In this document: positions 25,092 to 33,448 of the stretch, in pieces
Numbering within the stretch: the stretch's first letter is position 1
Layout of the letters: every line of letters starts with the position of its first letter
NCBI GenBank assembly: GCA_902597095.1
Contig: CACJWK010000024.1
Coordinates: 1-33,958, forward strand
DNA: 33,958 nt
Reading direction: 5' to 3'
Source of the DNA: an uncultured Pseudohongiella sp.
GTDB lineage: Bacteria > Pseudomonadota > Gammaproteobacteria > Pseudomonadales > Pseudohongiellaceae
Translations under genes and position numbers: made by a program
Notes under the pieces: model-generated
Seen by the model: only the letters and a program-made list of their open reading frames with translations
Told to the model about the DNA's origin: nothing
Database searches by the model: none

Positions 25092-26816
25092 TTAGTTCTG
25101 GTATCTCGTCTGATCGACATACTTCCAATCTACCGCGCCGAAGAACATTTCATCCATACTCTGCAAACCCCAGGGCACTGAACGAGAAGGATCAGGGTTC
25201 ATCAGGTTTTGTTCCGAGTTATCAAATGCGCCCACAGCAGTGAATTTAGTACCTGCGGGCACGAAGCGTGGCTTTTTCAATGTGTACGCGAGTTGCCAGT
25301 TGTAATTGTAGTTGGCAATGTTCAGCATTTCCTCGGTTGTGCCATCTGGAAAAGTCGCATAGAAGCGCATTCGCTTGCCGCGAAAATGCATGTGTGGCGT
25401 AAAGCTGTAAACGTAAGCGTCATCATCGATAACAATTGACTGAGTCATCTCATAGTCGGGATGATACGGCGGGATATTGACCCAGCTCGAGGTGAAGTGA
25501 CACGCGCAGGCGCCGCTGGTTCGCTCCTGGGGCACAAAGTCCTTCGGGTAGAACCACACTCCAATCCGGCTCTCATCTGTTGTAGCTCTTCCTGTAGTTG
25601 TGTAGTGCATTTGCATGGCAATCTTTGTGCCCGCTCGCAGCAGGCCGCCGGTATTTGGGGGTTCCATTCGTGGTGCCTGACCGGGAATGTAAGGCGCAAT
25701 TCCAGGACGATCTGGGTCGTCACCGCCGAGCAATGATCCTCTCCGAGCCGTACCGGGCGGGATGATACTGTGCAGAGTGTGGTGGAGAACAGTGCGATCT
25801 CCGGGAATATATTGGCTTGCTCGGACCCAACGATCTTCTTCGAGATCCACATCAACCATTACATTGTAATAATCAAGCACACCCGTCGCGGGAATTTCTT
25901 GCGTTGGAATATCAATAATCAAGTCTGGTTCGCCAAACGCCCATTCGGATTCAGGCCAGAAGAGATGTGCTAACGGGTCATTGGTACCGTCACGAGGGGC
26001 TCCGGCCTCAATCCAGTGCAAAAGTGTCTGCTGCTCTGAGTCTGTTAGGAGCATATCATTCTCGAATGAACCAACATGCGGATCAATTTGTCCTGGTGGC
26101 ATACGCTTCGTCATTACTACTTCTCTGATCATGGGCGACCATCCCCGGATCATGGAGTAACTGTCCATAGCAAATGGTGCTATGCCGCTCTCGCGGTGAC
26201 ACGATGCGCAGTTTTCTTCGATTATTGGGGCGATATCCTGTTCGTATGCTGGTGCATGCTGCCGGTGACTGTTCGCCGCAGCATAGTTAATAGGTTGTCC
26301 AACTTTGAGAGTTTCTGGGGCTGTAAACTCCTCTCCAGCGACTATGGAATCGAGGATGCTCTCGGTCTCACCGGTGAGTGAGCCGCGGTGTATTACGGTG
26401 AAACTAGCAGGGTCGAACAAAATAAACTCAGCAGTGCGATGTATCCCCAAGGCCTCACCGATGATTTGGGCGTCATCCATCAGAACCGGTATTTGCGTCC
26501 CTAAGCGATCCATCTCAGCTTGAACTTCTTCTCGATTATGCAGACCCATTGAATTGATCAGGAAGAATTGGATCTTCTCGGCTGAGAATACCTTGGCCAA
26601 TCGTGTAAATTCAGGTATTGCATTCGCTACAGATTCGTCACGGTTGGCCTGTGCTAGAAACGCAATCGCCTTTTTATCGTCATACCAACTCATCTGGTGG
26701 AAATATCCAGATTGGTCGAGTAGGGAGAAGTCCCCGACTCGCTCTTGGCCGAGCACAGAAGATGTGATCAATGCAAATAAGGTGAATCCGAAAATTTTTA
26801 AAGGCGAAGAATACAT
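25092..26816 (-). CDS. Exported fusion: thioredoxin-fold domain, cytochrome c, copper monooxygenase-like domain
   Basis: A signal peptide (about 1-23) is followed by three parts in 574 residues. First (about 25-165) a peroxiredoxin/thioredoxin-like fold (RVGDFSLLDQSG, FLINSMGLHN, AEFILFDPASF) without Cys at the usual catalytic site, which reads FLAQANRDESVAN. Second (about 186-275) a cytochrome c domain with one CASCH haem site (Cys203-His207) and a later Met-rich stretch (MTKRMPPGQ). Third (about 300-560) a part like peptidylglycine/dopamine-type copper monooxygenases, with LHHTLH (His345, 346, 349), MQMHYTTTG (His404) and PHMHFRGKRM (His475, His477). Copper enzymes of this type hydroxylate C-H bonds using O2 and two electrons; a fused haem could supply them. 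An AAAGGG site precedes the ATG. Substrate unknown. Confidence 0.82.
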   Translation of the reverse strand: MYSSPLKIFGFTLFALITSSVLGQERVGDFSLLDQSGYFHQMSWYDDKKAIAFLAQANRDESVANAIPEFTRLAKVFSAEKIQFFLINSMGLHNREEVQAEMDRLGTQIPVLMDDAQIIGEALGIHRTAEFILFDPASFTVIHRGSLTGETESILDSIVAGEEFTAPETLKVGQPINYAAANSHRQHAPAYEQDIAPIIEENCASCHRESGIAPFAMDSYSMIRGWSPMIREVVMTKRMPPGQIDPHVGSFENDMLLTDSEQQTLLHWIEAGAPRDGTNDPLAHLFWPESEWAFGEPDLIIDIPTQEIPATGVLDYYNVMVDVDLEEDRWVRASQYIPGDRTVLHHTLHSIIPPGTARRGSLLGGDDPDRPGIAPYIPGQAPRMEPPNTGGLLRAGTKIAMQMHYTTTGRATTDESRIGVWFYPKDFVPQERTSGACACHFTSSWVNIPPYHPDYEMTQSIVIDDDAYVYSFTPHMHFRGKRMRFYATFPDGTTEEMLNIANYNYNWQLAYTLKKPRFVPAGTKFTAVGAFDNSEQNLMNPDPSRSVPWGLQSMDEMFFGAVDWKYVDQTRYQN

Positions 26817-26960
26817 ATTGATGGCCCTTTCTTAATCGCTTCTACTTTCATTATGGCCAAAATCACAGCACCTCACCACCGAATAATAATCAGCGCGGAC
26901 TTACTGGTGTTCCTTCGTGTTTGATTTTGAGGGGGCAAAGAAGTTATTAAAGGCAAAAAA

Positions 26961-26990
26961 AAAGGCTCCACCCTGCCGGGTGGAGCCTTT
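26961..26990 (-). terminator. Rho-independent terminator of proteorhodopsin
   Basis: A perfect 13-base stem (AAAGGCTCCACCC / GGGTGGAGCCTTT) closes a TGCC loop. On the minus strand it is followed by a long T-run (nine A on the plus strand at 26955-26963). It starts 33 bases after the opsin stop, so the opsin is probably transcribed alone and the upstream-facing fusion gene is insulated. Confidence 0.93.
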
Positions 26991-27022
26991 TTGACACAAA
27001 CACCTATTGGTGTATGGCTGAA

Positions 27023-27799
27023 TTATCCGTGACTGCTAGATGTGTCTTCGTTCGCTGCATACCAAATGAACAGGCCAAACGCGATCTTATTGAGCAAGTC
27101 GGCGAGGTTATAAACAATGTTGACCGTTTCAACATTTGTTCCACCTGCGAGATAGCCGAGGAAGTATCCAATTGGATAAATTGCCCAGCCAACTGTAACT
27201 ACCCACTTCATCATAGTGAACGAGCTCTGCGTGGCCGCGGAAGCTGATGCGGCGCTGACTTTGCTCGCTTCACCAGCGTGGATTTCGTAAAGGATGAACG
27301 CCCATCCGAGCATTCCGATTACAAAGCCCACTGTGGCATTTAGGTAGCCAGCCTCACCCATATAGCCGGGCACCAACATTACCAAAGATCCGATGAAGAT
27401 CCTCCAGAAAATGCCGCCGGACACCGCAGCAACTGCCGCAAGTATTAGATAGAACTCGACGAGTTGCAGAGGAACTGTCAGAAGCCAGTCGATATAACGG
27501 AATGTTGTGGGACTGTCACCAGTGGTGACCCACATCTCACGCATATAGAAGTAGTGGAACGCTGCAATGAAACAAACCAGCGCGATGACATTTAGGGAAG
27601 TGGACCACTTGCCTCCAATGCGCATTGATTCCATCAAAAAGAAAATTGTTGCAGCAGACATGGCCATAGAGATAAGCCAAAAAGAATATCCAACGAAGTC
27701 TCCAGATTGGAGCATCATCGAATCCCCAGAAGCCGCAAGTGCTGCTTGGCCCGAGAATAGACCTATCACGGCAAAGCATAGTGTTAATAATTGTTTCAT
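27023..27799 (-). CDS. Proteorhodopsin, light-driven proton pump (predicted blue-absorbing)
   Basis: This is a seven-helix retinal protein of 258 residues with a cleavable signal (ending about AALAA). All pump residues align with proteorhodopsin with an offset of seven: Asp104 (acceptor, D97) in RYIDWLL, Glu115 (donor, E108) in LVEFYLIL, His82 (H75) in AFHYFYMR, Asp234 (D227), and Lys238 (K231), which binds retinal in NLADLLNKIAFG. The DTE-type arrangement (Asp, Thr, Glu) indicates an outward proton pump. Gln112 is at tuning position 105, where Gln gives blue and Leu gives green absorption. GGGGAG lies before the ATG. It diverges from the retinal-synthesis operon, which provides the chromophore. 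Sited in the inner membrane. Confidence 0.97.
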   Translation of the reverse strand: MKQLLTLCFAVIGLFSGQAALAASGDSMMLQSGDFVGYSFWLISMAMSAATIFFLMESMRIGGKWSTSLNVIALVCFIAAFHYFYMREMWVTTGDSPTTFRYIDWLLTVPLQLVEFYLILAAVAAVSGGIFWRIFIGSLVMLVPGYMGEAGYLNATVGFVIGMLGWAFILYEIHAGEASKVSAASASAATQSSFTMMKWVVTVGWAIYPIGYFLGYLAGGTNVETVNIVYNLADLLNKIAFGLFIWYAANEDTSSSHG

Positions 27800-27939
27800 T
27801 TATCTCCCCTGTATCGGTGGTTTAAACATGTTTATCCGCTTTCGCAGTACTGGGTCTACGACCAATTTTTACAGATGGTTCAAAAAAAATAGGAATGAAC
27901 TCTCCGGTTTAAAACTGCGTATAAAACATGGCGTTCTAT

Positions 27940-27967
27940 TTCACAGGATGTAGCGCGTTCCGATACT
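27940..27967 (+). promoter_or_regulatory. Possible promoter of the retinal-synthesis operon
   Basis: TTCACA (27940-27945; five of six to TTGACA) is spaced 16 bases from GATACT (27962-27967; four of six to TATAAT). Transcription would start near 27974, at the edge of the GTAACA repeats. Confidence 0.4.
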
Positions 27968-27971
27968 AAAA

Positions 27972-27998
27972 GTAACAATACGGGTAACACTGGTTACA
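27972..27998 (+). repeat. Three GTAAC-type half-sites in the crtE leader (possible operator)
   Basis: GTAACA occurs at 27972-27977 and 27984-27989, 12 bases apart, and GTTACA at 27993-27998; the last two GTAAC/GTTAC arms form an inverted pair with a four-base spacer. The block lies between a candidate promoter and the crtE ATG, where a repressor could act. No regulator gene is present nearby to match it. Confidence 0.35.
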
Positions 27999-28010
27999 CT
28001 AGGCAATCCT

Positions 28011-28883
28011 ATGACAATTATAAACACGCCTAACTTAAGAGATCTGCTGCAAACCAGCCGCGTGCTAGCTGAGAAGACTGCGCTGAAGGAGCTGTCACAC
28101 GGCTCTGCGCTGCATGATGCGATTCGCTATCACTACCAAACTCCAGGCTCAGCAGCCCGCGCAGCACTTTGCCTGTCGGCGAGCCTCGCGCTTGGCCTGA
28201 CGGCTCAATCTGCCGCCCGGCTGGCAGCATCCGTTGAAACTCTGCATAACGCCTCGCTAATTCAGGACGATCTACAGGATCGCGATGCTCTCAGACGAGG
28301 CAAGACGGCAATTTGGAAAGAATTCGGTCCGGACATTGCTATTAATGCGACGGACCTCCTGATTGCAAGTGCCTTCGAACTGGTCACCTCTGCAAGTCCT
28401 GATTCTGCTCACCGGTTGGTATCCACCATGCACCGAGCAATTGCTAGAACGCTCCAGGGACAAACCAAAGACCTGGATGCTGGCCGTGATCTGAATATTG
28501 ATCAGGCGATAACGGTCGCCAAAGAAAAGTCGGGCCCGCTGTTTTCGCTCAGTCTAGAGCTACCCCTAGTTGTATCGGGTCACTTCTACTTTTTAACCTT
28601 GGCGCGTGAAGCTGGCGCGGCCTTCGGTATTGGATATCAGATTTTTGATGATATCCATGACTGTGCACGGGACCGTGAATGCGGCAGCCTCTCTAATCTG
28701 GCGCTTCTGGTGAGATCCTCAGGTGATTCGAAGCTGGCATCACTTGAGAGCGCAGAAGATCTGGCCCATCATTACCTGCAAGAGGCTGCGTCCGGTGCAT
28801 CCGCCTTGCCAGACGGTTGCGGAGCATTGCTCGCAGACAAATGCGTTGAACTATTGAGTGAACTCGACCGAGAAGCGGCATGA
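28011..28883 (+). CDS. crtE: Geranylgeranyl diphosphate synthase
   Basis: This 290-residue trans-prenyltransferase carries both Asp-rich Mg-binding motifs: DDLQD (Asp86, 87, 90) followed by RRG, and DDIHD (Asp213, 214, 217). It condenses IPP with allylic diphosphates to give C20 GGPP, the precursor for phytoene. The first motif lacks the two-residue insert common in bacterial FPP synthases, and residue 81, five before it, is a small Ala, which allows a longer product; context decides for GGPP. It is the first gene of the operon; its stop overlaps the crtI ATG by four bases (ATGA). The ribosome site is weak (AGG in AGGCAATCC). Confidence 0.93.
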   Translation: MTIINTPNLRDLLQTSRVLAEKTALKELSHGSALHDAIRYHYQTPGSAARAALCLSASLALGLTAQSAARLAASVETLHNASLIQDDLQDRDALRRGKTAIWKEFGPDIAINATDLLIASAFELVTSASPDSAHRLVSTMHRAIARTLQGQTKDLDAGRDLNIDQAITVAKEKSGPLFSLSLELPLVVSGHFYFLTLAREAGAAFGIGYQIFDDIHDCARDRECGSLSNLALLVRSSGDSKLASLESAEDLAHHYLQEAASGASALPDGCGALLADKCVELLSELDREAA

Positions 28884-30376
28884 ACCGCGCGCTGGTTGTG
28901 GGTGGCGGCTTTGGCGGCATTGCCTCGGCGATCCGCCTCCGTGCGAAGGGCTACGAAGTCCAACTGCTGGATCGGTGCTCCAGGCTTGGTGGCCGCGCTC
29001 AGGTTTTTGAACGTGACGGTTTTCGGTTCGACGCAGGACCCACTGTAATTACTGCGCCCTTCCTGTTTGATGAGCTGTTTGAGTTGCACGGGCGTCGTCG
29101 CGAAGACTACGTCGAGTTTCGGCCACTTGATCCCTGGTACCGATTTCAGTTTTCTGATGGAGACATTTTCGACTATGGTGGCGAGATCGAGGACACTGAG
29201 GCAGAGATAGCGCGATTTAATACCGCAGACGTCGAGGGATACCGGCGACTTGTCGAGCACTCAGAGAAAATCTTCGATGTTGGTTTCACCGAACTTTCTG
29301 ATCGACCGTTCCATAAGGTAGCTACCATGCTGGCGCAGATTCCGGTATTGCTCAAGCTGAAATGCTATCGCACTGTCTGGCAGATGGTCTGTGCCTACTT
29401 GAAAGACCCTAAGCTCCGTCAGGCCTTCTCCGTGCAGCCACTGCTGGTCGGTGGTAATCCTTTTGATACCACTAGCATATACGGCCTCATCCATTTTCTG
29501 GAGCGGCGCTGGGGGATACACTTTGCAATGGGTGGAACTGGTGCACTGGTAGAGGCCTACCGAAAGCTGATGGAGGAGCTCGGCATTACAATTACGCTCA
29601 ACACTACCGTTGATAAAATTTTGGTCGATGATCGGCAGGCTCGCGGTGTACGTCTTGAAAGCGGGTCTGAAATAGAAGCCGATGTGGTGGTCGCGAATGT
29701 TGATCCTAAGTATCTCTACGGCCATATGCTGGAATCGTCACAACAGACTTGGGCCGCGCAGCAAAAAACTCAGCATCATGCGTTGTCGATGGGCCTGTTT
29801 GTTCTGTTTTTCGGCACTGATCGGGAATATCCGGATATCGCTCACCATACGATCTGGTTGGGTCAGCGCTATCGCGAATTGCTGGATGAAATATTCAGCG
29901 CCAAGTCTTTGCCGGAAGACTTCTCGCTGTATCTGCACCGGCCAACCGCAACAGACACCAGCTTTGCGCCTGCGGGCTGCGAATCGTTTTATGTACTTGC
30001 TCCGGTCCCCAATCTGAATGCCGGCATTGACTGGGACACACAGGGCCCGCTGCTGCGACAGCGAATCATTGAGTCTCTCAGTGAACACATGCTGCCAAAT
30101 TTGGAGCAGCATCTGGTCACTGACTTCTACATGACACCAGAGGACTTCGAGTCAGACTACCTCAGCGTTGGCGGCGCAGGCTTCTCAGTGGCTCCTTTGT
30201 TTACTCAGTCGGCCTGGTTCCGTTTCCATAATAAGGCTGAAGGACCGGAGAATCTGTATCTGGTTGGTGCAGGCACCCATCCCGGCGCCGGTCTGCCTGG
30301 TGTCGTCAGCTCAGCCAAAGTACTCGATCACCTTATTCCTGAAGTCTTCAGCAGTCCCGTGCTTTCGACCGCGTAA
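28880..30376 (+). CDS. crtI: Phytoene desaturase
   Basis: This 498-residue FAD protein has the N-terminal dinucleotide site VVGGGFGGIASAIRL with the following acidic end LLDR, and GRAQVFERDGFRFDAGPTVI, typical of CrtI. Near the C-terminus VGAGTHPGAGLPGV is the carotenoid-desaturase signature. It takes phytoene through four desaturation and isomerisation steps to all-trans lycopene at the membrane, using FAD. It overlaps crtE by four bases and is followed 12 bases later by crtB. Full length for the bacterial family. The substrate-step count (four steps, to lycopene) is inferred from the downstream lycopene cyclase. Confidence 0.95.
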   Translation: MNRALVVGGGFGGIASAIRLRAKGYEVQLLDRCSRLGGRAQVFERDGFRFDAGPTVITAPFLFDELFELHGRRREDYVEFRPLDPWYRFQFSDGDIFDYGGEIEDTEAEIARFNTADVEGYRRLVEHSEKIFDVGFTELSDRPFHKVATMLAQIPVLLKLKCYRTVWQMVCAYLKDPKLRQAFSVQPLLVGGNPFDTTSIYGLIHFLERRWGIHFAMGGTGALVEAYRKLMEELGITITLNTTVDKILVDDRQARGVRLESGSEIEADVVVANVDPKYLYGHMLESSQQTWAAQQKTQHHALSMGLFVLFFGTDREYPDIAHHTIWLGQRYRELLDEIFSAKSLPEDFSLYLHRPTATDTSFAPAGCESFYVLAPVPNLNAGIDWDTQGPLLRQRIIESLSEHMLPNLEQHLVTDFYMTPEDFESDYLSVGGAGFSVAPLFTQSAWFRFHNKAEGPENLYLVGAGTHPGAGLPGVVSSAKVLDHLIPEVFSSPVLSTA

Positions 30377-30388
30377 AGCAGCAAGGCC

Positions 30389-31312
30389 ATGTTGATGAGC
30401 TATAAAGCTAAATCGATCGAGCCCGCGGTAAGCGTTCTGGCCCATCACGGGAAATCCTTCCGATTTGCCGGCCGCTTCCTGGACAAGCGGCAGCTGGAAG
30501 ACTGTGCCCGTCTTTACCGTTTCTGCCGCTTTGTCGATGATCTGGTGGATGAAGCGTCAGACCCTGAGGCGGCGCAGATTGAGCTCGACCTTCTGAAGCG
30601 TGATCTAGAACTCGGTTATAGTACCGCGCCGATAGTTGAGGACTTCATTGCGCTGGCCAGCCAGTGTCAGATGCCATCTGACGTGGTTTCGGAGCTGATC
30701 AGAGGCATTGAATCTGACCTGCAGCCGGTTAAGGTCGGCACTGAAGCCGAGCTCTTGCGTTATTGCTATCGTGTTGCGGGCACAGTCGGGCTGCTGATGT
30801 GTGATGTGCTTGGTGTCCACGATTCTAGAGCGAAAGCCCATGCCATTGAGCTGGGTATTGGGATGCAGCTGACGAACATTGCCAGGGATGTACAGGAAGA
30901 CGCAGGGATGAGGCGACGATATGTCCCTGGTCAGTGGCTTGATGAAATCACACCGGAGCGTCTGGCCAATCCCTCCACGCGAGAATCTGAGTTGCTGATT
31001 GAATCGGTTCAGCGCCTGCTGTCTTTGGCGGAACGTTACTATGAATCCGGTCGGGCCGGACTGAGGTTTTTGCCTGCAAGAGCGCGGCAGGGAATAAATG
31101 TTGCGGCGTCGGTGTACCGGGAAATTGGCCTGGTGATCGCCGAGCGAGGTTTTGATGTCCGCGTGGGGCGCGCCTACGTCGGGTTACCGAGAAAGCTTCG
31201 GGTCGCTTGCCGAGCGCTGCTGTCTGATCCGTGCGCACCGCCTCACGCGCCTCATCAGTCAGGCCTGCATGTTCATCTAACGGACTTGCCCTATGCCAAC
31301 CAATCGTCTTAA
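30389..31312 (+). CDS. crtB: Phytoene synthase
   Basis: This 307-residue enzyme joins two GGPP to form 15-cis-phytoene. Both Asp-rich motifs of the squalene/phytoene synthase family are clear: VDDLVDE (Asp50, 51, 54) and NIARDVQED (Asp167, Asp171), the latter followed by GMRRRYVP. Two ATGs are close (30389 and 30395); AAGG is better spaced from the second, which would drop two residues. It follows crtI by 12 bases, and its last 20 bases overlap the start of crtY in another frame. Soluble or membrane-associated. The length and motifs show an intact gene. Confidence 0.95.
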   Translation: MLMSYKAKSIEPAVSVLAHHGKSFRFAGRFLDKRQLEDCARLYRFCRFVDDLVDEASDPEAAQIELDLLKRDLELGYSTAPIVEDFIALASQCQMPSDVVSELIRGIESDLQPVKVGTEAELLRYCYRVAGTVGLLMCDVLGVHDSRAKAHAIELGIGMQLTNIARDVQEDAGMRRRYVPGQWLDEITPERLANPSTRESELLIESVQRLLSLAERYYESGRAGLRFLPARARQGINVAASVYREIGLVIAERGFDVRVGRAYVGLPRKLRVACRALLSDPCAPPHAPHQSGLHVHLTDLPYANQSS

Positions 31313-32588
31313 CAATCCGGACAGTGATTACGACTTGATCATCATCGGAGGTGGCTGCTCCGGACTCTCTCTGGCAGCGGCGCTTTGCCGTCTGGCTGTT
31401 CAGCCTGAGCATGTGCCCCGCACCCTAATTGTTGAGCCGCGCTCACGTTATACCAATGACCGTTCCTGGTGTTTTTGGGCGCAAGCGGACCACAACAATC
31501 AGGGCCGGCAGGAAAGCCGCGGGAGTCAAGCAGTCGACATGGCCGTCGATCTGATCGCCAAGTCCTGGCCGTCTTGGGAATTCAGTGCAGAGTCCGTAAG
31601 CCACCGGCACGCTTCCGATGAGGGTTGGAACTATCACTATGTCCCCTCGATTCGGTTCTATGAGCAGATTGAGGAGCTGCTGGCCCAAAATCCGAAAATT
31701 ACCCTGTTGAAGAGCACCCTCGTCTCAGAAGTAAAACCGGTTAAAGGCTTCCTTGAACTTGTTTTGGAATGTGGGTCGGATGTTACTGAGTCAGGCAGGA
31801 GAGTAGTGACCGCCGGACAAATTGTGGATACCAGGATACCCGCGCAAGTTGATGTCGGGCCAGCGATGCTCAATCAGGTCTTTTTCGGGTTGGAAGTCAG
31901 ACTGGAATCACCCCACCGATTCGACGATGTAGCACGGGTTATGAAGGACATGCGGGTCGACAATGAAGGATTCATGTTTGACTATGTTTTGCCGTTAGAT
32001 CGGCATACGCTGCTCGTCGAATTCACGCGCTTTGCGGCAAAGTCACTGCCAGCGGAAAGTCTTCGGCCAGACGCGCTGGAATCGCTGCGCCGAGTGTGCG
32101 GTGACGCGTCGTTTCAGATAGTCAGAGAAGAATGTGGTGTGATTCCCATGGGTCTGTCGGGTTTTGCTGTGCCGGCGGATCCCCGCTGGATTTACACCGG
32201 TCTTGGTGCCGGAGCCGCGCGCCCCTCAACGGGGTATGCTTTCAAACGGATTCAGCGATGGGCAGAGATCTGCGCTGAGGGCATCCTGAAAGAGGGTAAA
32301 GCACAGGGTTTTCCACCAGACCGTCCGCTGTTAATGTGGATGGATAAGGTGTTCCTCAGAACAATTGCGAGCAATCCGGCCCTTGCGCCTCAGCTTTTTA
32401 TGTCGCTGGCGAGCAAGGTGTCTGCTGATCGCTTGCTGCGTTTTCTTACGGACCGGCCCGGTATGCAGGATTTACTGGCTGTTATGCTGGCTCTGCCCAA
32501 GCTGCCGCTCATTCGCTGTGCGTTTGCTGAAATCTATGCCGGGATAGTCACGGCAAACAGGAGTCATACGTGGCACGAAGTGCTTTAG
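31293..32588 (+). CDS. crtY: Lycopene beta-cyclase (CrtY type)
   Basis: This 431-residue flavoprotein-like enzyme starts with DYDLIIIGGGCSGLSLA, a dinucleotide-binding site at about 13-27. NDRSWCFW (about 55-62) is characteristic of bacterial CrtY (usually DHTWCFW). It closes both ends of lycopene to beta-carotene without net redox change, using reduced flavin. It overlaps crtB by 20 bases at its start and blh by 19 bases at its end, so translation of the three genes is probably coupled. The long overlaps are seen in the sequence; no alternative later start gives the GGGCSG site. Membrane-associated. Intact. Confidence 0.94.
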   Translation: MPTNRLNNPDSDYDLIIIGGGCSGLSLAAALCRLAVQPEHVPRTLIVEPRSRYTNDRSWCFWAQADHNNQGRQESRGSQAVDMAVDLIAKSWPSWEFSAESVSHRHASDEGWNYHYVPSIRFYEQIEELLAQNPKITLLKSTLVSEVKPVKGFLELVLECGSDVTESGRRVVTAGQIVDTRIPAQVDVGPAMLNQVFFGLEVRLESPHRFDDVARVMKDMRVDNEGFMFDYVLPLDRHTLLVEFTRFAAKSLPAESLRPDALESLRRVCGDASFQIVREECGVIPMGLSGFAVPADPRWIYTGLGAGAARPSTGYAFKRIQRWAEICAEGILKEGKAQGFPPDRPLLMWMDKVFLRTIASNPALAPQLFMSLASKVSADRLLRFLTDRPGMQDLLAVMLALPKLPLIRCAFAEIYAGIVTANRSHTWHEVL

Positions 32589-33448
32589 CGACTCCCCCGG
32601 CGAGGCTCGCATTCAGTGTGCTCTCCGTCATTGCCATAGGGGGATACAATGTCTGGTTAAGGGAAAACGTCGAGACCCAGCTTCTGATATTCGGTATGCT
32701 GCTGGCATTGACCGGCCTACCTCACGGTGCCGTTGATCCGGCAATCGCCCGACAGGCGGGTCTGTGGCGCGGGGTACCCGGTCTGCTTAAATTTTCTGTG
32801 GGCTACCTGGCGCTGTCAGTCGCAGTCTTAGGGGTGTGGTTCGCTCTGCCTGAATTGTTCATTGTCCCGATGTTGGCGTTTTCTGCGTGGCATTTTTCCG
32901 GCGACTGGCAGCGCTATTTCGGTCGGATGCCGAGCCTTGCCATCAGCACCGCAGTCATCACACTGCCAGCTCTGTTCTATCCAGCAGAGGTGCTCGCTAT
33001 CTTCGCGGTGCTGGCACCGGCGGGAAGCCAGATTATTGTGGACGCCATGGTGCTCCTATCCGTCGCCAGCTCGCTCACGGCGGCTTTTTGTTGTTTCAAG
33101 ACGCAGCAGTCGAGTGTCATCTTGCTGGCGGAACTGGTTGTTTTGTTCTGTGCCGCTTATGCCCTGCCGCCCATTGCTTACTTTACTGTTTACTTTTGCC
33201 TCTTACACAGCCCGCTTCATCTTAACCAGTCTATGGAGCAACTCGGCTTGGCTGAAACACTGGTCTACGCCGTGCCGTTCACCGTACTCAGCTTTGTATT
33301 AGGGGCCGGATTATTTTTGAGCCTGCCTGATATCGACTTCAGCTTTCAGCTGATGCAGGTGGTATTCGTCGGGCTGTTTGCGCTGACCGTACCACACATG
33401 CTGCTGATCGAAGTGCTCAGACAGGTTTCACAGGGGAAACCAGGATGA
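32570..33448 (+). CDS. blh: Beta-carotene 15,15'-dioxygenase, Brp/Blh family
   Basis: This 292-residue integral membrane protein begins at GTG inside the end of crtY. It has the conserved histidines of the Brp/Blh family: His52 (LTGLPHGAVDP), His108 (SAWHFSGDW), His213 and His217 (LLHSPLH), and a His in TVPHMLLIEV near residue 271. These bind iron. It cleaves beta-carotene to two retinal molecules, the chromophore of the opsin at 27023-27799. About eight hydrophobic segments are visible. The stop overlaps the idi2 ATG by four bases. Its presence shows that the carotenoid pathway here serves retinal rather than pigment alone. Confidence 0.95.
   Translation: MARSALATPPARLAFSVLSVIAIGGYNVWLRENVETQLLIFGMLLALTGLPHGAVDPAIARQAGLWRGVPGLLKFSVGYLALSVAVLGVWFALPELFIVPMLAFSAWHFSGDWQRYFGRMPSLAISTAVITLPALFYPAEVLAIFAVLAPAGSQIIVDAMVLLSVASSLTAAFCCFKTQQSSVILLAELVVLFCAAYALPPIAYFTVYFCLLHSPLHLNQSMEQLGLAETLVYAVPFTVLSFVLGAGLFLSLPDIDFSFQLMQVVFVGLFALTVPHMLLIEVLRQVSQGKPG

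Noticed and set aside
27800..27960. Promoter for the proteorhodopsin gene
   Set aside because: A TTGAAC box exists on the minus strand, but no -10 box lies at a proper distance; nothing good enough to annotate.
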